A stretch of DNA of 14,989 nt from an uncultured Acidobacteriota bacterium (GCA_946887105.1 CAMPKJ010000106.1:1-14989); one strand, 5' to 3'; shown: positions 1 to 9,781, counted from the stretch's first letter. Notes: generated by a model not told the origin, from the letters alone. A program made the numbers and translations.

Positions 1-41
1 AGACTCGCCCCACACCCCGAATACGGAGACGCACGAACACC

Positions 42-1022
42 TTGACCGCACTCGCCCCCGACATCCATCAGCCGCCGCCGTTCTTCGAGTACGTGCGTCT
101 CGAGGACGATTCCGTTCCCGCGGCGCAGCCCGGCTGCATCGACGTCGCGCTGCTGGACATGAATCACTCCTGGCCGAACGTCGGTCATGACGCGCTCGTG
201 AACATCATCCTCGAGGCGGCCGATGCGTTGCGCGACGACCTCGAGGGGAAGCGCCTGAAAGTGCGCGTGCTGTCGTACGACGTCCGGCGCCGCAATGCCA
301 TCCCCGCTTCGCCGAACGGCCGTTTCCAGCTGTACCTCGGCACCGGAGGTCCCGGTCATCTCGATCCGCGCCTCAACGACGGAACGCACGAATGGAGTCA
401 GGGCGTCGCCGAGACCGACGCGTGGGAAGCGCCGCTGTTCCGCCTGTTCGACGACATCCTCGAGGATCGTTCCGCGGCCATGCTCGCGGTCTGCCATTCG
501 TTCGGACTGGTCTGCCGCTGGTCGGGTGTCGCGACGCCGGTGCTTCGCGAGGAGAAGAGCAGCGGCATGCCGCTCAACCGTCTGTCGCGCGAGGCGCTGC
601 AGCATCCGTGGTTCGAGCAGTTCGCGCGCGAGTTGCCCGATCATCAGCACTTCCGCGTCGTCGACAACCGCCTGTTCGATCTGATCCTGGAGTCGCCCGG
701 CAAGAGCATCCCCATCGCGTTCGAAGCAACCGGCAGCACCGCGCTGACGATGATCGAGCTCGCCCGCGACCAGTCCGGCGCGATGCCGCGCTTCCTGGGC
801 GTGAACCATCATCCCGAGATCGTCGATCGCGAGCACATCCTGAGAGTGCTGGACACGAAGCGCGCGCACGGCGAGGTCACCGACCAGTGGTACGAGGAAC
901 GCGCGATCACGATGCGCGATCTCTTCCGCGGCGAGAACGAGCGGCAGAGCCGGCTGACCTCGCACTACACGTTGATCGAGCCGCTGCGCCATCAGCTGGC
1001 GCGCGTGATTCGCGAGCGGTAA
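42..1022 (+). CDS. Class I glutamine amidotransferase-like protein
   Basis: Predicted 326-residue soluble protein with a class I glutamine amidotransferase (GATase1) fold. A GGPG oxyanion-type loop is at residues 102-105, a nucleophile-elbow-like AVCHSFG with Cys151, and a HHPE motif with His257 and Glu259 completes a plausible Cys-His-Glu triad. The elbow is not the usual G-x-C-x-G, so it may not be a normal glutaminase. No synthetase domain is fused, so its acceptor partner and pathway are unknown. The start is uncertain: I use TTG at 42, with a GGAG at 25-28 spaced 13 nt. The frame is open to the left edge, so the gene could begin outside the window. It ends 4 nt before a strong hairpin that may terminate it. 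The fold call is fairly sure; the specific function is not known. Confidence 0.75.
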   Translation: MTALAPDIHQPPPFFEYVRLEDDSVPAAQPGCIDVALLDMNHSWPNVGHDALVNIILEAADALRDDLEGKRLKVRVLSYDVRRRNAIPASPNGRFQLYLGTGGPGHLDPRLNDGTHEWSQGVAETDAWEAPLFRLFDDILEDRSAAMLAVCHSFGLVCRWSGVATPVLREEKSSGMPLNRLSREALQHPWFEQFARELPDHQHFRVVDNRLFDLILESPGKSIPIAFEATGSTALTMIELARDQSGAMPRFLGVNHHPEIVDREHILRVLDTKRAHGEVTDQWYEERAITMRDLFRGENERQSRLTSHYTLIEPLRHQLARVIRER

Positions 1023-1026
1023 GTAG

Positions 1027-1144
1027 CCTTCTCCCCTCCGCAGAGGGGAGAAGGTGCCGCAGGCGGATGAGGGGTCGCTTCGGTCGACGGAGAGAGTCCC
1101 TCATCCGCCCTTCGGGCACCTTCTCCCACTGCGGCGGGAGAAGG
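1027..1144. repeat. Composite intergenic palindrome block (REP-like, CCTTCTCCC family)
   Basis: Three nested inverted repeats lie between the amidotransferase gene and yvcK. The first is CCTTCTCCCCTC (1027-1038) with its perfect complement at 1043-1054 and a 4-nt loop. The second is CCTTCTCCC (1119-1127) paired with GGGAGAAGG (1136-1144). The third is long-range: GAAGGTGCC plus GCGGATGAGGG on the left (about 1050-1073) matches the complement of CCCTCATCCGC plus GGCACCTTC on the right (about 1098-1123). Similar CCTTCTCCC/GGATGAGGG palindromes are known as dispersed intergenic repeats in many proteobacteria. It may also terminate the upstream gene, but there is no T-run. Confidence 0.85.
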
Positions 1145-1164
1145 TGACTCACGTTGACAGCGAA

Positions 1165-1170
1165 TACAAT
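1165..1170 (+). promoter_or_regulatory. Candidate -10 box for a leaderless yvcK transcript
   Basis: TACAAT ends 7 nt before the ATG at 1178. There is no Shine-Dalgarno sequence ahead of that ATG. No good -35 lies 16-18 nt upstream; that position falls in the palindrome edge. The placement fits transcription beginning at or next to the start codon. Inferred from position only. Confidence 0.4.
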
Positions 1171-1177
1171 CCGCGCA

Positions 1178-2211
1178 ATGGCCCCAAGCGGAGTGAACAT
1201 CGTTGCGATCGGCGGAGGCACGGGCCTCTCCACGCTGCTCCGAGGTTTGAAGCGTTACGTCGATGGCGACGGGCCGTGGTCGGTGGCGGCACTCGGCGCG
1301 ATCGTTACGGTGACTGATGAAGGCGGCAGCTCCGGCGTGTTGCGCAAGGAGTTCGGGATGCTGCCGCCGGGCGACATCCGCAACTGCATCGTCGCGCTCG
1401 CGGAAGAGGAGCGGCTGCTCTCGCAGCTTTTCTCGTACCGCTTCGACACCGACTCCGCGCTCAAAGGCCACTCGCTCGGCAATCTGCTGCTCACGGCGAT
1501 GACGGACATCACCGGCAGCTTCGACAACGCCGTCCTCGCGGCTTCGGAGGTCCTCGCGATCCGCGGCGAGATCTATCCGTCGACGCTCGCCGACGTGCGC
1601 ATCCGCGCGACGCTCGAAGGCGGCGCGGAGCTCGTCGGCGAAGTGGCCATCAGCGGCTCGAACATCGGCGAGGCGCCGCGCACGACCGTGCGTCATGCGC
1701 GCATCACCCATCTCGCACTCGATCCCGCGGACGCCGAGCCGACCGACGGCGCGCTGGCGGCGCTGGCCGTGGCGGACCTGATCATCATCGGTCCGGGCTC
1801 GCTCTACACGTCCGTCCTGCCGAACCTGGTCATCCGGCGGCTCGCGGACGCGTTGCGCAATGCGCGGGCGCTGCGGGTGTATGTCTGCAACGTGATGACG
1901 CAGCCGAACGAAACGGACGGCTACACCGCGCAGGACCATCTTCGCGCCATCATCGAGCACGCCGGCCTGGTCGTCGACGTGATGGTGATGAACGGCAGCC
2001 GCCCCTCGGACGCGATCATCGCCCACTACGCCTCGATGAATCAGCATCCGGTACAGTTCGATCCCGAAGCGATCCGCGCGCTCGGCGTGACGCCGTTCTT
2101 CGGCGACATCATTGCAGAGGGCAACTTCGTGCGGCACGATCCCGCTGCCCTCGCGCAAACGATCTTCCAGATTTACGAGCGCTACGGACGCACCCTCGAA
2201 CGGATGAGGAA

Positions 2212-2215
<4 letters not shown>
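1178..2215 (+). CDS. yvcK: Gluconeogenesis factor YvcK/GlmR (CofD-like family)
   Basis: A 345-residue cytoplasmic protein of the YvcK/CofD-like family. Family motifs are complete: nucleotide-binding-type GGGTG at residues 12-16, VTDEGGSSG at 45-53, PPGDIRNC at 63-70, HSLGN at 98-102, GPGSLYTSVLPN at 205-216 and CNVMTQPNETDGY at 237-249. In Bacillus the orthologue (YvcK, also GlmR) is needed for growth on gluconeogenic carbon, binds UDP-GlcNAc and stimulates GlmS, linking carbon status to cell-wall precursor supply. I choose ATG 1178 over the in-frame TTG at 1154 because the first strand (VNIVAIGGG) then begins at once and a TACAAT box sits 7 nt upstream. The stop overlaps the glmU start (ATGA), so the two are translationally coupled. 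Family assignment is firm; its exact role here is inferred. Confidence 0.93.
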
Positions 2216-3591
<1,376 letters not shown>

Positions 3592-3606
3592 GGCCGTTTC
3601 AGGCGC

Positions 3607-4911
3607 TCACCTTCGCGTCAGGTCGACGCGCATGCGTCCGAAGTCGATGACCACGTTGAAGTGCCCGAGAAAGTTCTGGCCGATGATACCCACCGCGGCG
3701 TCGTTCTCGTTGCCGGAGTACATCGGGATGGTCTCGAACGCGCCTGCCCAGCGGTCGATGCCGACCTGCACGTCCTCGAGCTTCGAGCCGCGTTTCATCG
3801 AGCCGCCCAGCCCCTGCAGCGTGGCCGTGTGTGACGAGCCGAAGATCGACACCGGCAACGCGGCCAGTCGCGACTCGTTCAGGAACGTGATCTCCGAACC
3901 GGTATCGAGCACGAACAGGTACCAACCCTTGCGGTTCACCGCGCCGCGCACGTGCGGGCGGAAGCCTTTGTAGAAGAGGTTCTGGTCGGGATCGGGATTG
4001 CGGTCCGCGGAGGTGAGCTGCTTGAAGGTGATGTGGCGCGTGTCGAAGTTGAGGTCGAGCCGGAACTCCTTCAGCAGGCTGGTACCGAGCAGGAAGTTCA
4101 TGTTGAACTCCTTGCCTTCCTTCTTGTTGATCAGGAAGCGCATCTTCTCGTCCGGCATGATCGCCACCGGCACGTTCTCGATGACCATGCCGCCGAGCTC
4201 CAGCGTGTCGAGAAGGCCGAAGCGCACCGCGATCGGCTCGCCGAGGAGTCCGTAGAACGTGCCTTCGAACGTGCCGAGGCTGCGCACCTGCAGGGAATCC
4301 GCAAGCCGGTTTGAGATGATGGAGAGCACCGCGCCGGAGTCGACGATCGCCTCGACGTCGTCGCTGCGATTGATGCGCACGTCGAGGCGCGGCACATCGG
4401 GACGGCCGAAGCGGAACGGAAGCCGCTCCTGGCCGTTGCCGCTGAAGCGATACACCGGGATGCCGGTGAGCGCTTTGAGATATTCGAGATGCCACTGCCG
4501 CACCACCATCCCGCGGCTGACGGCGATGTTCGCCCACTCCAGGCTGGACTCGAAGTTGTTCTCGAGCAGCTCGACCTGCGAGAGATCCCAGGCGATCTCC
4601 GCGTAGGTGTTGCGGAACGGATTGAGGTCCAGCGCCGCGCGCAGGTGGCGCCGCGCGTCATCGAACCGGCCTGCGGCGAGATACGCGCTGCCATATCCCG
4701 CGAGCTCCGCGGCCAACGGTTTGTCCGCCTCGCGTGCGGCCGCCAGCTCCATCGCGCGCAGGTAGTCGGCCTTGCGCAACATCGACTGCACGTCCGCTCC
4801 GCGATCGATTCCCGCGGGCGTGAGCAGCAACGGCTCGATGCTGACTTCCTTGTACAACGCGCAGCCGCCCAGCACGATCAGGAACGCGGCCGCTGCGACT
4901 CTGCGAGACAT
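3607..4911 (-). CDS. Lipoprotein with TPR region and two tandem retropepsin-like aspartic protease domains
   Basis: A 434-residue predicted lipoprotein. Residues 1-17 form a signal peptide ending in lipobox LGGC (Cys17). Residues about 65-130 look like TPR helices (GSAYLAAGRFDDARRHLRAALDLNP). Two aspartic protease domains follow: domain 1 has VDSGA with Asp191 and ends near FLLGTSLLKEFRLDL (273-287), and domain 2 has LDTGSEITF with Asp336 and ends near GIIGQNFLGHFNVVIDF (408-424). Retropepsins normally dimerise to pair two Asp-Thr/Ser-Gly loops; here both lie in one chain, suggesting an internal pseudo-dimer. Substrate is unknown; envelope protein processing is a guess. I chose ATG 4911 because GAGGAG (4918-4923) sits 6 nt upstream; the ATG at 4917 touches that site. 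It is not in an obvious operon. Alternatively, one domain may be a non-catalytic scaffold. Confidence 0.85.
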   Translation of the reverse strand: MSRRVAAAAFLIVLGGCALYKEVSIEPLLLTPAGIDRGADVQSMLRKADYLRAMELAAAREADKPLAAELAGYGSAYLAAGRFDDARRHLRAALDLNPFRNTYAEIAWDLSQVELLENNFESSLEWANIAVSRGMVVRQWHLEYLKALTGIPVYRFSGNGQERLPFRFGRPDVPRLDVRINRSDDVEAIVDSGAVLSIISNRLADSLQVRSLGTFEGTFYGLLGEPIAVRFGLLDTLELGGMVIENVPVAIMPDEKMRFLINKKEGKEFNMNFLLGTSLLKEFRLDLNFDTRHITFKQLTSADRNPDPDQNLFYKGFRPHVRGAVNRKGWYLFVLDTGSEITFLNESRLAALPVSIFGSSHTATLQGLGGSMKRGSKLEDVQVGIDRWAGAFETIPMYSGNENDAAVGIIGQNFLGHFNVVIDFGRMRVDLTRR

Positions 4912-4917
4912 TGCCAT

Positions 4918-4923
4918 CTCCTC
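4918..4923 (-). promoter_or_regulatory. Shine-Dalgarno site deciding the protease lipoprotein start
   Basis: On the minus strand this reads GAGGAG, 6 nt before the ATG at 4911 and directly abutting the ATG at 4917. The spacing favours 4911, which also gives the cleaner signal peptide MSRRVAAAAFLIVLGGC. Confidence 0.6.
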
Positions 4924-4935
4924 GGGAACGGCCCG

Positions 4936-4941
4936 ATTGTA
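4936..4941 (-). promoter_or_regulatory. Candidate -10 box for the protease lipoprotein gene
   Basis: The minus strand reads TACAAT, 24 nt before ATG 4911 and upstream of the GAGGAG ribosome site, so a short normal leader is possible. I see no good -35 hexamer 16-18 nt further upstream, so support is weak. Confidence 0.3.
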
Positions 4942-5015
4942 CGAGCGTTGTCCGCGGGAGGAACGGGCGAAGCGGTTTCGCCACAGCGGCTTCAACGATC
5001 CGTCACACCGCCGCC

Positions 5016-5107
5016 GGGGAGTCGCAAAGTCTCAAAGTCGCAAAGGAACGGCGGCAAGAAGCGGAGCTCCTTTGAGACTTTGAGCCTTTGAGACTTTGCG
5101 ACTCCCC
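5016..5107. repeat. Long inverted repeat (GCAAAGTC family)
   Basis: Perfect 22-bp arms at 5016-5037 and 5086-5107, starting GGGGAGTCGCAAAG on the left, flank a 48-nt centre. The centre holds a further 7-bp pair, CAAAGGA (5041-5047) with TCCTTTG (5068-5074). The arms are built from tandem octamers such as GTCGCAAA and GTCTCAAA. It begins 2 nt beyond the stop of the sigma-54 activator gene and so may end that transcript, but there is no T-run. The rest of the 4912-5109 gap holds the protease gene leader and nothing else that I recognise. Confidence 0.85.
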
Positions 5108-5109
5108 TC

Positions 5110-8100
5110 TCATCCCTTCACCAGAATCCCCAGCTCCCGGATCTGATACGCCAGAGCCTGTCTCGACATCTTCAACGCCGCCGCCGCCTGGTTCTGATTG
5201 CCCGCCGCTTCGGCCAGCGAGCGTTCGATGAGATCGCGCTTGAAGCGCATCACCGCGTCCTGATACGAGCCCGCCGACACACGCGACGGCACGACCTTGC
5301 GCAGGCGCTCGGGCAGATGCTCGACGTCGATCTCTTTCGCCGACTCACCCGCCATCGCATGCGCGGCGCGGATGGTGTTCTGCAGCTCGCGCACGTTCCC
5401 GGGCCACGCATACGCGGTAAAGATCGCCTCCGTGTCGGCCGAAAGCAGCGACGGTCCGGTGCGATGTTTTGCGCGCTCGGCGGCGAGAAAGTGCGCGGCC
5501 AGCAACGCGATGTCGCCGCCGCGTTCGCGCAACGGCGGCAACGCCACTTCCACGCCGCGGATGCGGTAGTAGAGGTCATCGCGGAAGCGGCCTTCCTCGA
5601 CGGCCGCATCGAGGCGGCGGTTGGTGGCGCTGACGATGCGCACGTCCGCGGAGCGATTGGCGGTATCACCGACGCGGCGGAACTCGCCTTCCTGCAGGAA
5701 GCGCAGGAGCTTCGCCTGCGTGGCCAACGGCAGCTCGCCGACCTCGTCGAGAAACAGCGTTCCGCCGTCCGTCGTCTCGATGAGCCCGGCGCGATCGCGA
5801 TCGGCGCCGGTGAATGCGCCGCGCACGTGTCCGAACAGTTCGCTCTCGACGAGGTTCTCCGGCAGCGCCGCGCAGTTGACCGCGGTGAACGGCTTCTGGC
5901 GCCGCGGCGACTGGCGATGCATGGCGCGCGCGACGAGCTCCTTGCCGGTTCCCGATTCGCCGAGGATGCAGACCGCGACGTCGCGGCGTGCGATGCGCGC
6001 GACCAGCGATTCGATCTCGCGGATCGCGGCGGATTGGCCGACGATGCCGTCGATCGCGGTGGCACGCGATGATCCGGCGTGCTCTTCCTGTTCGAGCAGG
6101 CGGCGGAAGCGGTGATTCTCGGCACGCGTGCGGAACATCGCGGCGACCGCCTCGCGTCCGTCGGCGGTCCATGCGGAGGAGTGCTCGATGTAGAGATATT
6201 CGCGCTCGCTGCACGCTGTCCAATCCGCGGCGCCATCGAGATGATCGAAGCCCGGCGCCTGATACGAGCCGATGGCGTTCCACTGCCCCATGCGATTGCG
6301 CGTCGCGAAACACCACGGCACGTCGAAGTCGTGCGGCGCGAACGGGAACTCGCGCGTGGCCGCCGCGCGCAGGAGTCGCAACTCGATCTCCGCCGGCGCG
6401 GGAGCAGCGTCGAACGCGAGGTCGAGCTCCGCCGCGATCGCCTGCGCCGCCGCCGTATCCGCGTTTGCGACGGCGGCGCGGAAGCGGATCAGCTTCGCGG
6501 GAACCGAGTCTCCTTCGGCGTTTTGCCAATCGCGGTGCAGGCGTGCATGGCGCCGCGTCAGCTCCGCGTTTCCGGAGCGGCCGGTCGCGAATCGCGGCGA
6601 GCGGCCGTCCATCCGCTCCAGCTCATCGAGGATCAACGCCGCGGCCTCGCGGATCTGATCGTGATGTCCGTGGCGTTCGCACATCGTGAGCGCCGCGCGG
6701 CGCGCATCGGCGAAACGTCCGCGCGAGAAGTCGAGATGCGCGGTGAGCAGTTGCAGTTCCGCGAGCCGCACCGAGTCGCCGTTGCTGCTGTAGTAATGAC
6801 GCAGCCGCGCGATGCGCTGCGACGCATGCGCCCACTGTCCGGCATCGGCGGCGAGATAGGCGAGCGTGAACAGGATGCCGCCCGCGGCGCGATCGCCTTG
6901 CGTTTCCTCGACTTCGCGCAACGCCTCGACCGCAACCGCGCGCGCCGCGTCCCACTCGCCCGCGGAGAAAACCGCAAAGAGCCGGTCGAGCGCCGCATCG
7001 ATGCGCTCGATGGTGTTGCGCGCGCGAGCGTACGCCGCGGCCGCACCACGCGCGGCTTCGGCATAGTCGTGCCGTTCCACCGCGCGATACGTCGCCAGGC
7101 GCGCGGCGAGGTAGTGCCCGGGCGGCAGCGTCACGCCGATGCCGAGCAGCGCGCGCTCGTAGTCCGCCTCCGTCGACCGCGCGCAGCGCTCCAGCTCGCG
7201 CGCCGACTCTTCTTCGCGATCGAGCAGCCGCAGCAACTCGACGCGGAGCAACTGCACTTCGGGCGACGGCTCGACGCGATCGAGCCGCGCCAGCGCCGTC
7301 GCGTAATCGCCCATGCGGCGTTCCACGCGCGCGAGCACGAGCTCGTCGCCGGTGCCGAGATCGCGCGCATCGCGATAGCGGCCGCAGTCGATCAACGCGT
7401 GCGCGTAACGCACCAGCAGCGGCGGTGTGAGGACGGACAGCGGCACGTGTCCGAGCTCGCTGACGGTCCATTCGCTCGCGTCCAGAACGCGCGCCGCAGA
7501 TTCCGGATCGCCCGCATCGAGCCACAACAACGCGGCGCGGACGCCGACCGCATGCGTTGCCGCCACGCGGCAGATCGAGGCTCGCGACGCGGCGGGAATC
7601 GAGCGCGCGGCTTCGTCGCGCAACGCGTCGCTCGCAAACGCGAACGAATGCTCGTCGAGCGAGGTCATGCCGTCGACCACGAGCTCCTCGAGTGGGCCGT
7701 GAAACAGAAAGTCGCCGAGAAACGACGTCGCGAGCGCGCGAGGGATGGTCGTGCCGAGGAGCGCCAGCGCGCCGATGTAGGAACGTGCGGGCTCGGCGAG
7801 CGCCGGCAGCGCCGCGGTGCGCGCCGGAACATCGCCCTGCGCGAGATACACCGCAAACGCCGCGGACTCGACGAACTCGTGCGGCGGCACATCGAGCGCC
7901 TCCCGCGCGGCGAGACGCGGCGCGATCAGAAACTCGCGCCTGCCGGGAAGCGCGTTCGCGTCTCCGGGAATCAGCCAGGTGCCATGCTTCGCGTTCGACA
8001 GCAGCTCGACGACCTGGCGCGAGCCTTCATCGAACGCATCGGCATCCGCGACGATGAACACATGGCGGACACGGGAAGTCTCCGCGAGGATGCGCTCCGC

Positions 8101-8808
8101 GATCGCCGAAACGTCGCCGGCCGCCGTCATGGCGAGTGCCGAGTAGCGCTCCAACGGCGAGACGCCGCGAAATACAACGCAGCGAAACGAACCGTCGCGC
8201 TCCGCGAAACGCTGCACCGATTCGACGCAGTCATCGTGATACCCGAACCGCCCGCCGTCATGCAGCAGCGCACGCAACCCTTCGGCGCCCGGAGCCGCGA
8301 TCGCCCCACACGCCGCGCGGCGCATCCACCGCAAATCCGCCGCCGCGTCGCGCGAAACACGCGCGAATGCCTCCGCATAGATCGCGTCCGCGCGCGCCCA
8401 CGACTGGCGCAGCAGATCGAGCTCCGCGCCGATCCGCTCCGCGAGTTGCTGCGCGAGCGTCAGCACCGGCGGCGCGATCGACGGATCGCACGCACGCGCG
8501 GCGACACGCAGCAGCCGCACATCGATGCCGCGTTTCTGCACCACCATCCACTCCGCCGGATCGAGCTCGCCGTCCGCGATGCCGGCAAACTGGAGCAGTG
8601 CCTGGTGCGCCGCGAACTGCGCGAGCAGCGAAAGCCGGTCGCGCGGACCGATCTCGCGTAAGGCGGTCAGCGGCGTCGCCGCCAGCTCCTCATCCCACGG
8701 CAGCGACGCATGCCGCAACGTCGCGGTCAGGGCATGGTCCCACTCGAACGCGTGCGCCCGCACGACAGACGCAGCGCGGCCGGCCCGCGCGCTACCGCGC
8801 ATATTCAT
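5110..8808 (-). CDS. Sigma-54-dependent transcriptional activator with large TPR-like N-terminal region
   Basis: A 1232-residue regulator. The C-terminal third is a complete sigma-54 activator: AAA+ domain from about 919 with Walker A GESGTGKE (950-957), the sigma-54 contact loop GAFTGA (997-1002), Walker [10 protein letters not shown] (1017-1025, Asp1021/Glu1022), GNVRELQN (1137-1144), and a Fis-type helix-turn-helix at about 1205-1228 ([21 protein letters not shown]). It should remodel RNA polymerase-sigma-54 at distant enhancers. Residues about 205-290 look like a decayed NTPase segment ([20 protein letters not shown]) without a visible Walker A; about 300-840 is Ala/Arg-rich helical TPR-like sequence. 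There is no receiver domain, so the input is unknown. I start at ATG 8808 (ATG 8802 is also possible); the frame stays open to 9216, but that stretch would read through a palindrome and the IMPase gene. Divergent from the IMPase operon. Target genes unknown. Confidence 0.9.
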   Translation of the reverse strand: MNMRGSARAGRAASVVRAHAFEWDHALTATLRHASLPWDEELAATPLTALREIGPRDRLSLLAQFAAHQALLQFAGIADGELDPAEWMVVQKRGIDVRLLRVAARACDPSIAPPVLTLAQQLAERIGAELDLLRQSWARADAIYAEAFARVSRDAAADLRWMRRAACGAIAAPGAEGLRALLHDGGRFGYHDDCVESVQRFAERDGSFRCVVFRGVSPLERYSALAMTAAGDVSAIAERILAETSRVRHVFIVADADAFDEGSRQVVELLSNAKHGTWLIPGDANALPGRREFLIAPRLAAREALDVPPHEFVESAAFAVYLAQGDVPARTAALPALAEPARSYIGALALLGTTIPRALATSFLGDFLFHGPLEELVVDGMTSLDEHSFAFASDALRDEAARSIPAASRASICRVAATHAVGVRAALLWLDAGDPESAARVLDASEWTVSELGHVPLSVLTPPLLVRYAHALIDCGRYRDARDLGTGDELVLARVERRMGDYATALARLDRVEPSPEVQLLRVELLRLLDREEESARELERCARSTEADYERALLGIGVTLPPGHYLAARLATYRAVERHDYAEAARGAAAAYARARNTIERIDAALDRLFAVFSAGEWDAARAVAVEALREVEETQGDRAAGGILFTLAYLAADAGQWAHASQRIARLRHYYSSNGDSVRLAELQLLTAHLDFSRGRFADARRAALTMCERHGHHDQIREAAALILDELERMDGRSPRFATGRSGNAELTRRHARLHRDWQNAEGDSVPAKLIRFRAAVANADTAAAQAIAAELDLAFDAAPAPAEIELRLLRAAATREFPFAPHDFDVPWCFATRNRMGQWNAIGSYQAPGFDHLDGAADWTACSEREYLYIEHSSAWTADGREAVAAMFRTRAENHRFRRLLEQEEHAGSSRATAIDGIVGQSAAIREIESLVARIARRDVAVCILGESGTGKELVARAMHRQSPRRQKPFTAVNCAALPENLVESELFGHVRGAFTGADRDRAGLIETTDGGTLFLDEVGELPLATQAKLLRFLQEGEFRRVGDTANRSADVRIVSATNRRLDAAVEEGRFRDDLYYRIRGVEVALPPLRERGGDIALLAAHFLAAERAKHRTGPSLLSADTEAIFTAYAWPGNVRELQNTIRAAHAMAGESAKEIDVEHLPERLRKVVPSRVSAGSYQDAVMRFKRDLIERSLAEAAGNQNQAAAALKMSRQALAYQIRELGILVKG

Positions 8809-8860
8809 GGATGGCCGGAGAGAGTAACGGATGAGTGTCTGTATGGAAAGAGAGGAGATG

Positions 8861-8936
8861 GGTTCCTCGGGTTCCTCGGTTCCTCGGGGTGGAATCCCTC
8901 CGAGGAACTCCGAGGAACCGAGGAACCCGAGGAACC
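8861..8936. repeat. Perfect 27-bp palindrome of GGTTCCTCGG units, copy 1
   Basis: Arms 8861-8887 and 8910-8936 are exact reverse complements over 27 bp around a 22-nt centre. Each arm is a run of units of the form GGTTCCTCGG. An extra arm-like CCGAGGAA at 8900-8907 could extend or slip the pairing. It lies between the divergent activator and IMPase genes, ending 4 nt before the candidate -10 of the latter. The rest of the 8809-8956 gap shows no other clear element. Confidence 0.9.
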
Positions 8937-8940
8937 GCCT

Positions 8941-8946
8941 TACAAT
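8941..8946 (+). promoter_or_regulatory. Candidate -10 box for the IMPase operon
   Basis: TACAAT lies 10 nt before ATG 8957. There is no Shine-Dalgarno motif next to that ATG. The -35 position would fall inside the palindrome (about 8918-8923), where no TTGACA-like hexamer exists. The spacing suits a leaderless or near-leaderless message. Confidence 0.4.
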
Positions 8947-8956
8947 CCCGCCCCGC

Positions 8957-9781
8957 ATGAACGACCTCGGAATCGGCATCGAAGCGGCCCGGCGCGGCGC
9001 CGCGATTCTGCTGCGGCACTGGCAACATCTCGGCAAGGACGACGCCGACCTGAAGGCGCGCCATGACTGGGTCTCGAACGCCGATCGCGAGAGCGAAGCG
9101 GAGATCATGAAGACCATCCTCGAGCTCTCGCCGGACGACGGGTTCCTCGGCGAGGAGTCCGGCCGCAGCTCGGGAGCGAGCGAGCGCGTCTGGATCATCG
9201 ATCCGCTCGACGGCACGTCGAACTACCTGCAGCACTTCCCCTTCTGGTCCGTCTCCATCGCCCTGCGCGATCGCGGCGAGACCGTCGTCGGAATCGTGTA
9301 CGAGCCGTTGCGCGATCTCTTCTTCACCGCCGAGCGCGGCGCGGGCGCGTTCCGCAACGGCGATCGCATGCGCATCTCCTCGCAGCAGACCCTGGAGGGC
9401 TCGTTCCTCGCGACCGGCTTTCCGTTCCGCGCGCAGGAGTACGTCGAGCCGTACGTGGCCATCTTCACGGACGTCATCCGCACTTCGAAAGGCGTACGCC
9501 GCGCCGGATCCGCGGCACTCGATCTCGCCTACACCGCGGCGAGCATCTTCGACGGCTTCTTCGAGATGCACCTCGCGCCGTGGGACGTCGCCGCGGGCGC
9601 GTTGCTCGTCACGGAAGCGGGCGGCGTCGTGACCGACTTCTCCGGCGGCCAGCGCTGGCTCGAGCGCGGCAACATCGTCGGCGCATCGACGGGAGTCCAC
9701 GAGGGATTGATGCGAGTGATGGAGCGGCACGTGACGGAAGACCAGCTCGATCACCGGAAGGCGCCGCGCCTCGAGGTGTGA
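8957..9781 (+). CDS. Inositol monophosphatase family phosphatase (SuhB-like)
   Basis: A 274-residue cytoplasmic Mg2+-dependent, lithium-sensitive-type phosphatase of the inositol monophosphatase family. Metal-binding motifs are intact: GEESG (65-69), [12 protein letters not shown] (79-90; Asp82, Asp85) and [16 protein letters not shown] (208-223; Asp210). Length is typical. The sequence alone does not separate inositol-1-phosphatase from related activities such as 3'(2'),5'-bisphosphate nucleotidase, so I give no gene symbol. The ATG at 8957 is chosen because family similarity begins there and the longer frame to 8831 would translate the palindrome. It is first in a three-gene operon; its TGA shares one base with the ATG of the DNA glycosylase gene. 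Confidence 0.92.
   Translation: MNDLGIGIEAARRGAAILLRHWQHLGKDDADLKARHDWVSNADRESEAEIMKTILELSPDDGFLGEESGRSSGASERVWIIDPLDGTSNYLQHFPFWSVSIALRDRGETVVGIVYEPLRDLFFTAERGAGAFRNGDRMRISSQQTLEGSFLATGFPFRAQEYVEPYVAIFTDVIRTSKGVRRAGSAALDLAYTAASIFDGFFEMHLAPWDVAAGALLVTEAGGVVTDFSGGQRWLERGNIVGASTGVHEGLMRVMERHVTEDQLDHRKAPRLEV

Noticed and set aside
1027..1054. Classical Rho-independent terminator after the amidotransferase gene
   Set aside because: The hairpin is strong but no T-run follows, and it is part of a larger repeat block; kept as a repeat only.
1154..1159. TTGACA as a -35 element for yvcK
   Set aside because: It is only 5 nt from the TACAAT box and nothing resembling a -10 lies 16-18 nt downstream of it.
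992..2158. 388-codon minus-strand frame opposite yvcK
   Set aside because: Low-complexity Arg/Asp/His-rich product that also translates the palindrome at 1027-1144; the opposite strand encodes an intact YvcK.
6079..8661. Long 860-codon plus-strand open frame opposite the sigma-54 activator
   Set aside because: It is Arg-rich, has no recognisable domain and mirrors a gene with complete AAA+ and HTH motifs; long antisense frames are expected at this GC content.
8809..9216. N-terminal extension of the activator frame
   Set aside because: It would translate the 27-bp palindrome and run antisense through the IMPase gene; the sequence is Ser/Arg-rich without domain features.
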